Numbered from the stretch's first letter, positions 1 through 7,380 are shown. The stretch is DNA of 17,425 bases from JAZGER01 sp036480335 (GCA_036480335.1 JAZGGH010000126.1:1-17425), one strand, 5' to 3'. Numbers and translations: made by a program. Notes: generated by a model from the letters alone, not told the origin.

Positions 1-330
1 TGGATCATAAAAATGGCGCAAAAATCTTTTTGTTACGGTGAAATTGAGTAGCTGAAAATAATTGTCTCCTCCATGGTCTTCATGCTCTGAACCAAAGGCC
101 ATTAGTTCTTGAATATTTGCTGATTCACCATCTGATTGATTGAACACATTCAATGCATATCGGTTCAACCCAAGGTCTGGAAGCAAGGTAGCATCATTTG
201 CCAGTACAGAACGATCAACAGCATATACCGAAAATTCTTCATGCGTGTTAATTGTATAGGCACTAGCCACTTGATATATCAACAAACCGCAAACAAGTAT
301 CGCAAGCCTGTAGCTTCTTATTTTAATCAT
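1..330 (-). CDS. Secreted protein, N-terminal part, phospholipase C/P1-nuclease-like start (cut by left edge)
   Basis: An uninterrupted frame of 110 codons runs off the left edge. It starts with ATG at 330-328, with AAGGG placed 8 nt upstream. The first ~24 residues are a signal peptide (KIRSYR, then a hydrophobic core ending VASA). The mature part begins with a THEE motif followed by AVDRSVL, then has acidic/His residues (GSEHEDHGGDN) and ends near RFLRHFYDP. A THE..S..AV opening followed later by a 'DD...HFYDP' stretch recalls bacterial secreted proteins of the zinc-dependent phospholipase C/S1-P1 nuclease fold; this is pattern memory, and most of the enzyme lies outside the window. The start overlaps the end of the preceding gene by 8 bp, so translational coupling in the same minus-strand operon is likely. 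That the frame is a real gene is well supported. The enzyme assignment is tentative. Confidence 0.75.
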   Translation of the reverse strand, partial: MIKIRSYRLAILVCGLLIYQVASAYTINTHEEFSVYAVDRSVLANDATLLPDLGLNRYALNVFNQSDGESANIQELMAFGSEHEDHGGDNYFQLLNFTVTKRFLRHFYDP

Positions 331-994
331 CTAAATAGCCCTTAAAATACTCAACGGCATTGCCGCATTTTTTCTGTTTCCCCAAACGTTGCAATCTTTC
401 TAAACTGTGGGGTATCTGCAATTTATCCATCCGCAAGGAAATTTTATGATACGTGGTCATTGTCAGTGGCACGTTTTTCCATTCACAATCGTAGCCATAA
501 GCTATATAATCTAATGCAACAGAACCCCATACATGTTCCAACTCCGCTATATATCGCTTATTCGACTCCCTGAATTTCTTTAGCGCGACTGTCTGTTTTT
601 TTTCTTCAAACAGCAGATCCTCACCTTCCTGGTCAGTATCGATTTTATTTTGCATGACTACTGGATGGTAACCATCCAGTAGAAAAAGAATATTTGGCTG
701 TGAATACCGCGCCGGCCGGCTAGCATGCACACCAATCCATTTTGGCAGGGAATACTCCCCCTTCTCATCGGTTACTGTCTCAGCCACATGTAGATTTGTT
801 CGCCCATGACCGGAGAGCGTCGACAACATCCAGTTCGCCATCACTATCACGCCCGATAGTCCCTCCCCGGTTTCAGAATCAACAATCCTGCCCTGTACTT
901 CTTTGCCAAAACGTACACAGGCGGTTTGCAGTAAGCACATAAGCAACATTGAAATGAGTAGCCCCACTTGCATCAGAGGTTTTCGATTAGCCAT
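323..994 (-). CDS. Probable lipoprotein with carboxypeptidase-regulatory-like domain
   Basis: The product has 223 residues. The N-terminus has basic residues (NRKP), a hydrophobic stretch at 9-23 and a cysteine at 26 in the context LLQTAC. This resembles a lipobox but has Gln at the -3 position, so the lipoprotein call is probable rather than certain. Residues 32-85 (VQGRIVDSETGEGLSGV ... ETVTDEKGEYSLP) match the carboxypeptidase-regulatory-like/transthyretin-like beta-sandwich, a common periplasmic or surface module of unknown ligand. The remaining ~130 residues are charged and I recognise no family there. The ATG at 994-992 lies inside the last codons of the upstream gene (22 bp overlap), and its own stop overlaps the next start by 8 bp, which makes it the middle gene of a three-gene operon. 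The function is unknown; a partner or anchor for the secreted neighbours is an inference. Confidence 0.85.
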   Translation of the reverse strand: MANRKPLMQVGLLISMLLMCLLQTACVRFGKEVQGRIVDSETGEGLSGVIVMANWMLSTLSGHGRTNLHVAETVTDEKGEYSLPKWIGVHASRPARYSQPNILFLLDGYHPVVMQNKIDTDQEGEDLLFEEKKQTVALKKFRESNKRYIAELEHVWGSVALDYIAYGYDCEWKNVPLTMTTYHKISLRMDKLQIPHSLERLQRLGKQKKCGNAVEYFKGYLDD

Positions 995-1893
995 TGTCCA
1001 TTCTCGCCCCTGCTGAAACCGATTAAATGCATGCGTGTTTTATTCTGATAGGTTTGCGTGATCGCATATTCTGCGTGGTCTTTTTCAATAATGATGGGTG
1101 TTGCTGTACCCCAGTTAGCTGTCATTACTCCAATAGAATCGCCTAACTGGGACAGTATATTTTTATAGTGATCCCTCGTTGCTACTGAAAAGTAATTGCT
1201 GGATTTTTGCACATCTGTAGCCTCAAGCGCCCTGCAAAACCCACCCCACAGGATAGCTATCGTCCTGTCTGAGTCATCCTGTTTATCGCCTAAAGCGCTA
1301 AACGTTCCATCCTCATTTGCAATCAAAACAGCGGCAACGATGTCATTCTGCTTCACAACAATATCCATTCGGTTATCATTATTTTCGTCACGCAGGTCAA
1401 TAGTTGTGCCTTCTACACCAAAGTCGAGACCAAATTGGGAGGGGGTAAGCAATTGTTTGATGAAGGGGCTTCCCTGGCCAGTGTTTGAGGCAAGAATAAA
1501 GCTTGGCATACCGGGCCTGGTCGCCCGTAGGAACAGCTCACTTTTGTTGTCGGCATTAAAATCGGCTTCTTGTAGCTCAAAACCTTCCGCTACCCAGGCT
1601 GTCTGGTTGATTGCAGCTACCTGAGCGCTGGTATCGATGGCGTAGCTTCCATCAGGAAAGGAGACAATGACGGTAGCCTGGAACTTTGATTTGATGGGAA
1701 TCGGGATGCTCAAATCATCTAGCGCTATCATGACAAGGGTATCTTTTGAGCGTAGTAGAATATCGGTTATATTGTCATTATTGAATTGCCCTGTTAATAC
1801 TTCATATTGGGCATTTCCCAGGCCATTGGCAGTGGCTACTGGCTGCACCAGCATCAGCATGGATAACGCCAGACCTTTCATCGCTATTTTCAT
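973..1893 (-). CDS. Secreted FG-GAP/VCBS-like protein with C-terminal NTF2-like domain
   Basis: The product has 306 residues and a signal peptide of about 22 residues (ends PVATANG). Three Asp/Asn-rich motifs of FG-GAP/VCBS type are visible: GQFNNDNITDILL (35-47), ADFNADNKSELFL (110-122) and RDENNDNRMDIVV (168-180). Such motifs usually bind calcium in beta-propeller blades. From about residue 213 the sequence changes: a helical stretch (FSVATRDHYKNILSQLGDS), then strands ending HLIGFSRGENGQWLIENL. This fits the NTF2/SnoaL-like domain I recall at the end of FG-GAP proteins beside RHS loci. The ATG at 1893-1891 has AAGGA just upstream and is the first gene of the minus-strand operon. Three motifs are too few for a closed propeller, so the fold may be partial or the protein may act with others. 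Export is well supported; the role is unknown. Confidence 0.85.
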   Translation of the reverse strand: MKIAMKGLALSMLMLVQPVATANGLGNAQYEVLTGQFNNDNITDILLRSKDTLVMIALDDLSIPIPIKSKFQATVIVSFPDGSYAIDTSAQVAAINQTAWVAEGFELQEADFNADNKSELFLRATRPGMPSFILASNTGQGSPFIKQLLTPSQFGLDFGVEGTTIDLRDENNDNRMDIVVKQNDIVAAVLIANEDGTFSALGDKQDDSDRTIAILWGGFCRALEATDVQKSSNYFSVATRDHYKNILSQLGDSIGVMTANWGTATPIIIEKDHAEYAITQTYQNKTRMHLIGFSRGENGQWLIENL

Positions 1894-2282
1894 TTTTATC
1901 CTTACGTAGTTTCCTCTAACGTGAGTAGAAACTTACCAGTGGAGATAAAATAATTCAAGGTGTATTTCTATCTTATATATAGGATGTTTATAATATAATT
2001 ATTTTGTGCTTGCCCACCCATCCAGCTCTCATTTGAAATCTCGGAATTTGCTAAGCAATGGAAAATGCCTCTCATATTTTTTTGTTTATCCGTTGCAAAT
2101 TATTCACGCTCCCATCATTCAGGAAAATAATTGTGCCACTGCGTTCATCGTTCATCTCCTGCCTTGTAATCAAATTCAGCATCATTTCTGCCATCGTGGC
2201 GATTTTTGCCTGTATTGTTAAGTAAGAATAATTATTGTATGCTGATAATTATTAATTAATCATAAGATTAGGTTATTTTATT
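1894..2282. other. AT-rich divergent intergenic region
   Basis: This 389-bp stretch separates the minus-strand secreted operon from vapBC on the plus strand, so it should carry both promoters. The right end holds the vapBC promoter/operator described separately. On the minus side I see only weak promoter-like hexamers and would not assign one. A 71-codon open frame at 2006-2221 has no Shine-Dalgarno sequence and an unconvincing composition, and I do not call it a gene. I see no RNA gene or terminator with a T-tract. Confidence 0.6.
2215..2253 (+). promoter_or_regulatory. Candidate vapBC promoter with 9-bp inverted-repeat operator
   Basis: AATAATTAT (2227-2235) and ATAATTATT (2245-2253) form a perfect 9-bp inverted repeat with a 9-bp spacer, 30 bp before the vapB ATG. 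TTGTTA (2215-2220), 17 bp, then TATGCT (2238-2243) is a plausible sigma-70 promoter whose -10 sits between the two arms. This is the position expected for autorepression by the ribbon-helix-helix antitoxin. The region is AT-rich, so a chance repeat is possible. Confidence 0.45.
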
Positions 2283-2486
2283 ATGAGAACAACGTTAAAT
2301 ATTGATGATAATATTCTATCAGAGATTATGCATATTACTGGGAAAACAAATCGATCCGAAGCAATACGTATTGCGTTACAAAGTTATCTTAAACAGCAGC
2401 AGAAAAAAACATTGCTCGCCTTGCGAGGAGAAGTCGATATCCTGGATAACTGGCGTGAATTGCGAGAACTGGAAAAAGCTAAATAA
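2283..2486 (+). CDS. vapB: VapB-type antitoxin, ribbon-helix-helix
   Basis: This small protein of 67 residues begins MRTTLNIDDNILSEIMHITG, the typical beta-strand plus helix of ribbon-helix-helix antitoxins, followed by TNRSEAIRIALQSYL, the second helix. The C-terminal part (LRGEVDILDNWRELRELEKAK) is the charged, flexible region that in this family wraps around the toxin. It should dimerise, bind the operator upstream and neutralise VapC. Its stop codon shares one base with the toxin start (TAATG at 2484-2488), the usual antitoxin-first, translationally coupled order. The ATG is preceded by AGG at 2270-2272, a rather distant ribosome site, which may keep expression low. Confidence 0.93.
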   Translation: MRTTLNIDDNILSEIMHITGKTNRSEAIRIALQSYLKQQQKKTLLALRGEVDILDNWRELRELEKAK

Positions 2487-2881
2487 TGAACCGCAAAATA
2501 CTCATTGATACATGCGCATGGATTGATTTTTTACGCTCAAAAAAAGGTCATCTTGGAGATTGTGTCTCACAAGCGATTGAAAACGACCGTGCTGTAGTAT
2601 GCGGCGTAGTGATTGCCGAACTCCTGCAAGGTGCAAAAGGTAAGAAAGAGAAGCAGCACCTGGAAACCCTATTCAATACTGTAGAATGTCTCGCTACAGA
2701 AGAAGCGGTCTGGTTTGAAGCGGGTAACTTATTGCAAACACTGCGTAACAAAGGAATCACTCTGCCATTAACAGATGCGCTCATTGCAACAGTGGCGCAA
2801 AAATATACCGTCCCTGTAATGACGATAGATAAGCATTTTGAACATTTGCCTGTAAAGATTATTTGTCCGACTTCGGGTTAG
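2486..2881 (+). CDS. vapC: VapC-type PIN-domain ribonuclease toxin
   Basis: This PIN-domain protein of 131 residues has full family length. The acidic metal-binding residues are all present: D8 (ILIDTCAWIDFL), E45 (VIAELLQG), D97 (LTDALIA) and D115 (TIDKHF). The nuclease therefore looks intact. VapC toxins cut tRNA or rRNA in the cytoplasm when released from VapB; the target here cannot be predicted from sequence. The ATG at 2486 overlaps the vapB stop by one base. A run of seven A residues at 2539-2545 (codons around Ser18-Lys20) is a possible slippage site but the frame is open here. The gene ends only 5 bp before the stop codon of hipA on the other strand. Confidence 0.95.
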   Translation: MNRKILIDTCAWIDFLRSKKGHLGDCVSQAIENDRAVVCGVVIAELLQGAKGKKEKQHLETLFNTVECLATEEAVWFEAGNLLQTLRNKGITLPLTDALIATVAQKYTVPVMTIDKHFEHLPVKIICPTSG

Positions 2882-2886
2882 TAGAA

Positions 2887-4146
2887 CTACAATCGAATAA
2901 CCCGCTGAACATTATCGCTATCTTTATCCGACACCTCGTTTTTTTCCGCCCATACGGGCCATTGTTCAACGGCTGATATAACCTGGTCAGCAATGCGTTT
3001 TACCGCTGTCTTTGGCAGTCCAAATATTTTCCCACAATGGATTGCCTCGCTGGGTGTGGGGGGCCTCGGGTTATACTGGTATCCTGCGACTGGATAAGCA
3101 CCGCTTGTTAGGGATGGAACCATGTCGTATCCAGGCGCCATTCGGAAGCCATCTCCTTCACTGATCAGGCTGAAATTTCGCTCATGATCATCCAGGTTAT
3201 TGATTGCTCGGTTAAAGAACATCAGGCTTAATAATTGCGTTAAATCCGCTTCGATATCCATTGAGAACTTTTTAAGCAAATTCGCAATATCATCATAAAG
3301 GAATACGCCACTTCTATCGCGTTGTGTTTCTCTGTTTTTTAATAAAGCATTGAGGGTAACCAGGTGCCGTCGAGATACTGGTTTCTTGTTTTTCATCACT
3401 ACATCGAAGCGCTCCAGTAATAAAACATCCCGATTGTTCACACCCGTATGTAACTGACCGCCGAGCACATTTAGCCCTGCCTCTTTCGCCATTTGCAAAC
3501 AGGCCAGTTCAACTTTCGCGTTATTATATGCATCATTGGATCGGCGATTGAATTTTGCCAGGTATGGCGCATTACCTTCATAGACTAAAACCTTGGGTCG
3601 AGCACCCCCAATGCCTGACCCTGCATTAGCGAGATACAACAAACTCATTTCGTCCAGATTCTCAGCGTAGGGTTCTGCAGCATCAACAGATTGTGCCGAT
3701 GCTTCTGCGGCTGACAAATATTTGATATCACAGCCCAGTTCATAGTTCGGAACCTCGCCATCATCAACCCATTGAAGCGCACCAGTTCGGCTATCACTCA
3801 GTTGAGATAAAATATCAATCGCGCTATGTTGATTGATGACATGCTGATGACGATAGTAAGCCAGTTTAGCCAGGACTTTTCGCCCCCAGTCATCCGGTAA
3901 ATAATCATCCAGTACACCCGGTATGCCTCCACTGCAGTATAAATTCATTTCTTTCGCGCTCAGTGGCAGTTGAACCGGGTCGAGAGCGAATGCATGTTCA
4001 TGAAGTCTGTATTCTTCTGTGTATCGAAATGCCATTTGAACCAGCTGCTCTGAAGATTCCTGCAACACAGTCTGCGCGACTTTCATCAAACCTGTTGCCG
4101 GCGTTTGCAGATATAAATCGTAGCGCCGCCTGTTACTCTTACTCAT
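2887..4146 (-). CDS. hipA: HipA-family serine/threonine kinase toxin
   Basis: A HipA-like kinase of 419 residues. The glycine-rich loop is NAGSGIGGARPK (174-185). The catalytic segment NNLDDHERNF (316-325) matches the NxDxHxxNF motif of HipA, with D319 as catalytic base, and GYDMVPS (339-345) holds the metal-binding D341. All key positions are intact. Family members phosphorylate aminoacyl-tRNA synthetases or other targets, leading to growth arrest and persistence; the substrate here is unknown. I chose the ATG at 4146-4144 because it overlaps the antitoxin stop in an ATGAGTAA arrangement (8 bp). An in-frame ATG at 4197 would add 17 residues lying wholly inside the antitoxin gene. The partner hipB is directly upstream. 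Confidence 0.94.
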   Translation of the reverse strand: MSKSNRRRYDLYLQTPATGLMKVAQTVLQESSEQLVQMAFRYTEEYRLHEHAFALDPVQLPLSAKEMNLYCSGGIPGVLDDYLPDDWGRKVLAKLAYYRHQHVINQHSAIDILSQLSDSRTGALQWVDDGEVPNYELGCDIKYLSAAEASAQSVDAAEPYAENLDEMSLLYLANAGSGIGGARPKVLVYEGNAPYLAKFNRRSNDAYNNAKVELACLQMAKEAGLNVLGGQLHTGVNNRDVLLLERFDVVMKNKKPVSRRHLVTLNALLKNRETQRDRSGVFLYDDIANLLKKFSMDIEADLTQLLSLMFFNRAINNLDDHERNFSLISEGDGFRMAPGYDMVPSLTSGAYPVAGYQYNPRPPTPSEAIHCGKIFGLPKTAVKRIADQVISAVEQWPVWAEKNEVSDKDSDNVQRVIRL

Positions 4147-4378
4147 CAAATAAACTCTTTTTGAGTTTAAATAACCTGGCAAATCCCTGGTCAGCATTCA
4201 GCAGTTTTGCTGCCTGGTAATAAGACTTCAAACTGACCGAGGTATCACCTTTCTCCATTTTTTGTAACGTCGCGCGACTGATTCCCACGCGCAATGCAAA
4301 TGCCGCCATATCATCACGTGGAAATTGTGTTTTACGGGACAAACGCAGGTTTTGTCCTAGATGCTCAAGGGGTTCCAT
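4139..4378 (-). CDS. hipB: HipB-like antitoxin, XRE-type helix-turn-helix
   Basis: A DNA-binding protein of 79 residues with an XRE/Cro helix-turn-helix at about 24-60 (MAAFALRVGISRATLQKMEKG ... SYYQAAKLL). Following the family, it binds the operator just upstream of its own ATG and neutralises HipA. The gene order hipB-hipA with an 8-bp overlap is the classical one. The ATG at 4378-4376 lies 9 bp from an operator-like palindrome (4388-4405), so autorepression would block transcription near the start. The C-terminal tail (LFKLKKSLFDE) is short; in E. coli HipB the C-terminus is unstructured and controls Lon degradation, which may or may not apply here. Confidence 0.92.
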   Translation of the reverse strand: MEPLEHLGQNLRLSRKTQFPRDDMAAFALRVGISRATLQKMEKGDTSVSLKSYYQAAKLLNADQGFARLFKLKKSLFDE

Positions 4379-4387
4379 TAACCCATA

Positions 4388-4405
4388 ATACCATTATTAT
4401 GGTAT
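4388..4405. promoter_or_regulatory. hipBA operator candidate (ATACC-N8-GGTAT)
   Basis: The palindrome ATACC-N8-GGTAT lies immediately upstream of hipB. Counting the inner bases it is ATACCAT-N4-ATGGTAT. E. coli HipB recognises TATCC-N8-GGATA, so the spacing is the same and the half-sites are closely related. A looser copy of the right half-site (TAATGGTAAAT, 4438-4448) follows with its GGT exactly 40 bp from the first GGT, suggesting a second, weaker site. Confidence 0.6.
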
Positions 4406-4557
4406 ATTTCACTAAATTTAGAGGTTTTGACTATTATAATGGTAAATATTTATTTTATCCGTCATTTTAAAGCCTGTCTTTGATTTTTACGCACATCAAT
4501 CATTCATATGCCATTCATTTTCGACTTATGGGTACCTCTATCCTGATCCCAGACAGG

Positions 4558-4605
4558 TATAATCACCGATCAAAACCTCACATTATTCAGGAACCCTACA
4601 ACGTG
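4558..4605 (+). promoter_or_regulatory. rep -10 element, ribosome site and GTG start
   Basis: A perfect TATAAT is at 4558-4563; I see no good -35 at the proper distance. AGGA at 4589-4592 stands 10 nt before GTG at 4603-4605. A transcript starting near 4570 would have a leader of about 33 nt and could not include the ATG at 4480, which supports the GTG as start. Confidence 0.45.
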
Positions 4606-6600
4606 CCAGAGCTGAACCCGCCACAACGCGCTGCTGTCCGCGAAACCGATTGCCCGTTACTGGTTCTTGCCGGCGCTGGCAGCGGCAAAACACGGGTTAT
4701 TACTTTCAAGATTGGTTATCTGATCAATGAAACCGGGCTTGATCCGCGCAAAATCATGGCGGTGACGTTTACGAACAAGGCCGCAAGGGAGATGCGTGAA
4801 CGGGTTTCCAGGCTGGGTAAGTCAACTAATATGCGCGGCTTGACAATTTCGACGTTTCATACCCTGGGGATGAATTTTCTGCGCCGGGAAGCGGCCAGTA
4901 TCGACTATAAACCGGGCTATTCTATTTTTGACAGTCAGGATAGTCAGCATCTGGTGGATGAGTTGTTGCGCAAGAGTCCGGTAGCTTTTGCGCCGGATAC
5001 GTTACGCTGGCAGGTGTCCAGCCTGAAAAATGATTTGTTAACGCCGGAAGAAGCAATTGCTCAGGCAAACACGGATTTTGAGCTGTCAGCAGCACTGCTG
5101 TATGGCGAATATCAACGGCATTTACATGCCTATAATGCTTTCGATTTTGATGATCTGATTTTACAACCTGCGCTGTTGCTAAAAAAGGATGCTGAGGTAC
5201 GGGAACGCTGGCAGAATCGCATTAGCCATTTGTTGCTGGACGAGTATCAGGATACCAACATGGCGCAGTATGAAATGGTCAGGCAACTGGTGGGTACAAC
5301 AACACCTTTTACAGCCGTGGGCGATGACGATCAGTCAATATATACCTGGCGGGGTGCGAATCCGGAAAACCTGTTGAAACTGCAAGAGGATTTTCCGCGC
5401 CTTAAAGTGGTCAAGCTGGAGCAGAATTATCGCTCGTCGTCCTGCATTTTGAAATGCGCCAATCATTTGATCAGCAATAACCCACATATTTTCGATAAAA
5501 AACTCTGGAGCGAGCTGGGTTATGGAGAACGGCTCAGGGTGATTGGTTGCCGGGATGCTGACCATGAAGCAGAACGGGTGGTTTCCGAGATTTTGCATCA
5601 CCGCTTTACCCACGGTACCGGCTATGAGCAATTTGCCATTCTTTATCGGGGTAATCATCAGTCTCGTAGCTTTGAGAAAGCGTTACGTGAACACAGTATC
5701 AATTATCATCTGAGTGGCGGCAGTTCTTTTTTTGATTTCGCAGAAGTGAAAGATATTCTGTCTTATCTGCGTTTGTTGATTAACCCGGATGACGATCGTG
5801 CATTTTTGCGTATTGTGAATACGCCACGGCGCGAAATCGGCGTCGCAACACTGGAAAAACTTGGCAGCTTTGCTTCAGAAAAACAGATGGGACTGCTTGC
5901 AGCCTGCTTTGAGCCTGAGCTTGAAGAGAAACTGAGCAAACGTGCTGCCAGCCGATTACTGCCCTTTGCCGAATGGATTGTCACGCTTGCCGATCAGGGC
6001 GAACGTGGTGATCCGATGAGCGTGGTGAATCAATTGCTGATTGATACTGGCTATCGTGAATGGGTTGATGAGAATGCCAAAGAGCCGGCTGAAGCGGAAC
6101 GCCGTCAGCAAAATATTGAAGATTTGCTGGTCTGGCTACAGCGGGTTGCCGATAAAAAAGACGATGACTGCACACTGAGCACGATTGTCAATCACATTTG
6201 TTTGCTTGATCGGCTCGACCGTGACGATGACTCGGCCACCGACTGCGTACGCCTGAGTACCTTACATGCAGCCAAGGGGCTTGAATATCCTCATGTGTTT
6301 ATGGTCGGCATGGAAGAGAATTTATTGCCGCATCGGGTCAGCATTGAGGAAGATAACCTTGAAGAAGAGCGTCGCCTGGCTTATGTCGGCATTACCCGGG
6401 CGCAGAAAACATTGACACTGAGCTATGCCAGAAAACGCAAGCGCGCGGGCGAATGGATCAGTTGCGAACCGAGTCGGTTTTTGCAGGAATTACCCGTTGA
6501 AGATATCCAGTGGAGTAAGGTTGGTGATCAGGTGGATCCGGAGAAGACGAAGCAGCGTGGTCAGGCGCATTTATCGAACTTGCGGGATATGTTGTCGTAA
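4603..6600 (+). CDS. rep: ATP-dependent DNA helicase Rep (superfamily 1A)
   Basis: A 3'-5' DNA helicase of 665 residues from the GTG start, close to the 673 of E. coli Rep. The motifs are intact: Q-motif LNPPQRAAV (4-12), Walker A AGAGSGKT (23-30), motif Ia TFTNKAAREM, motif II DEYQDTN (213-219), motif III GDDDQSIYTWRGA (240-252), motif IV EQNYRS (273-278), motif V LSTLHAAKGLEYPHVF and motif VI ERRLAYVGITRAQ. Rep clears proteins and helps replication forks restart. An in-frame ATG at 4480 would add 41 residues without family similarity; starting at GTG 4603 gives the usual (M)xLNPPQ opening and has an AGGA site. Rep and UvrD/PcrA are related, but the opening and the short C-terminus without a Tudor-like tail favour Rep. 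Confidence 0.95.
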   Translation: MPELNPPQRAAVRETDCPLLVLAGAGSGKTRVITFKIGYLINETGLDPRKIMAVTFTNKAAREMRERVSRLGKSTNMRGLTISTFHTLGMNFLRREAASIDYKPGYSIFDSQDSQHLVDELLRKSPVAFAPDTLRWQVSSLKNDLLTPEEAIAQANTDFELSAALLYGEYQRHLHAYNAFDFDDLILQPALLLKKDAEVRERWQNRISHLLLDEYQDTNMAQYEMVRQLVGTTTPFTAVGDDDQSIYTWRGANPENLLKLQEDFPRLKVVKLEQNYRSSSCILKCANHLISNNPHIFDKKLWSELGYGERLRVIGCRDADHEAERVVSEILHHRFTHGTGYEQFAILYRGNHQSRSFEKALREHSINYHLSGGSSFFDFAEVKDILSYLRLLINPDDDRAFLRIVNTPRREIGVATLEKLGSFASEKQMGLLAACFEPELEEKLSKRAASRLLPFAEWIVTLADQGERGDPMSVVNQLLIDTGYREWVDENAKEPAEAERRQQNIEDLLVWLQRVADKKDDDCTLSTIVNHICLLDRLDRDDDSATDCVRLSTLHAAKGLEYPHVFMVGMEENLLPHRVSIEEDNLEEERRLAYVGITRAQKTLTLSYARKRKRAGEWISCEPSRFLQELPVEDIQWSKVGDQVDPEKTKQRGQAHLSNLRDMLS

Positions 6601-6606
6601 TGCTGC

Positions 6607-6650
6607 GCTTAATCCACCCTACAATTCAGCTGCTGTAGGGTCGATCAAGC
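6607..6650. repeat. Long imperfect hairpin, inverted pair of REP-like repeats
   Basis: The left arm 6607-6623 and right arm 6634-6650 are inverted copies matching at 15 of 17 positions (TGTAGGGT-x-GAT-x-AAGC), separated by a 10-nt loop. The outermost arm begins 6 bp after the rep stop. The minus-strand reading GGTGGATTAAGCGCAGC resembles a palindromic repeat I recall being scattered in many proteobacterial genomes. There is no T-tract, so this is not a standard intrinsic terminator. It lies between convergent rep and cytochrome genes and could stabilise 3' ends or stop transcription from both sides. Confidence 0.6.
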
Positions 6651-6707
6651 TTGCGGATCCACGAAAAAGAGCGGCATAGTTCAGTACTAAAAAATACCGC
6701 GAGTTTT

Positions 6708-7202
6708 TTACAGGCCGCTTTGTTCCAGCATGTATTCGATGGCAACTTTCAATTCATCATCGGAACAGGTCGCACAGGTCCCTTTAGGCGGCATGGCATT
6801 GATCCCACTGATAGCCGTTGCCAACAACCCATCAATTCCTTTGGCTGCTCGTGTACTCCAGGCAGCGTTATCACCCAGTTTGGGTGCGCCAGCAACACCA
6901 CTGGCATGACATGCCAGACAGGAAGCAGTGTATACCTGTTCACCAGAGCGCGGTTCTGTGCTGGCTGCAGCATCGGCAACGGCTGTTGCAGCAACGGCAC
7001 CGACACTGACCTCACCAATCGGCCTGATATTATCCAGTATCTTGTCCTGAGCTCGCTCGCTAATGGTTTCCGTATCGCTATCATCACTCGTCACGAAAGA
7101 CGCGGCAAAAAAGAAGCCTACCGCCATAACAGCCAGGATACCCAGCACGACCATAATAGTATTTACTGTTGATTTATCTTCTGCGCTCACATCAAACCCC
7201 AT
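6708..7202 (-). CDS. Membrane-anchored cytochrome c5 family protein
   Basis: A small monohaem c-type cytochrome of 164 residues. It has an N-terminal transmembrane anchor (about 16-37), a low-complexity Ala/Val linker (63-80) and a cytochrome c5 domain from about 86. Haem attachment is CLACH (95-99) with His99 as one ligand; Met137 in GINAMPPKG is the expected second ligand. The pair C143/C146 (GTCATCSDDEL) is the c5-specific cysteine pair. The domain faces the periplasm and should carry electrons to a terminal oxidase or similar acceptor. The ATG at 7202-7200 lacks a clear Shine-Dalgarno. The gene is convergent with rep; tRNA-Arg is divergent from it. Confidence 0.93.
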   Translation of the reverse strand: MGFDVSAEDKSTVNTIMVVLGILAVMAVGFFFAASFVTSDDSDTETISERAQDKILDNIRPIGEVSVGAVAATAVADAAASTEPRSGEQVYTASCLACHASGVAGAPKLGDNAAWSTRAAKGIDGLLATAISGINAMPPKGTCATCSDDELKVAIEYMLEQSGL

Positions 7203-7227
7203 GAATTATTCAGTTAAAATCGCGGTA

Positions 7228-7233
7228 ATTATA
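7228..7233 (-). promoter_or_regulatory. -10 element for cytochrome c5 gene
   Basis: Reading the minus strand, a perfect TATAAT lies about 25 bp upstream of the ATG, giving a leader of roughly 19 nt. No convincing -35 is seen at 16-18 bp, so it may need an activator or be fortuitous. Confidence 0.35.
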
Positions 7234-7262
7234 TCGGTTAAGCGCCGCACATGAAACAAGCA

Positions 7263-7291
7263 TTGAAAATGCGTGAATCTGACCGTACCAT
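7263..7291 (+). promoter_or_regulatory. tRNA-Arg promoter
   Basis: TTGAAA (7263-7268), 17 bp, then TACCAT (7286-7291) matches sigma-70 spacing. The next bases (TGTGGGCTC) form a GC-rich discriminator, typical of stable-RNA promoters under stringent control. The predicted start near 7298 is about 6 nt before the mature tRNA. Confidence 0.55.
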
Positions 7292-7303
7292 TGTGGGCTC
7301 AAT

Positions 7304-7380
7304 GCGCCCGTAGCTCAGTTGGATAGAGTATCGGTTTCCGAAACCGGGGGTCACAGGTTCGAATCCTGTCGGGCGCGCCA
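7304..7380 (+). tRNA. tRNA-Arg, anticodon CCG
   Basis: A full cloverleaf can be drawn. Acceptor stem: GCGCCCG (7304-7310) with CGGGCGC (7370-7376). D arm: GCTC (7313-7316) with GAGT (7326-7329), closing with one G-U pair. Anticodon stem: TCGGT (7331-7335) with ACCGG (7343-7347), also with one U-G pair. The anticodon loop TTCCGAA gives CCG at 7338-7340. T arm: ACAGG TTCGAAT CCTGT (7353-7369). The discriminator is G7377 and CCA (7378-7380) is encoded. It reads CGG codons. A run of five T follows directly. It is a single tRNA, convergent with the large secreted-protein gene whose stop lies 22 bp beyond. Confidence 0.97.

Noticed and set aside
136..345. 69-codon plus-strand frame
   Set aside because: It lies opposite a better frame with signal peptide, ribosome site and coupled start on the minus strand.
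2006..2221. 71-codon plus-strand frame in the AT-rich intergenic region
   Set aside because: It has no Shine-Dalgarno sequence or family resemblance and its composition is unlike coding sequence.
6651..7172. 173-codon plus-strand frame
   Set aside because: It is opposite the cytochrome c5 gene, which has an intact haem motif and membrane anchor.
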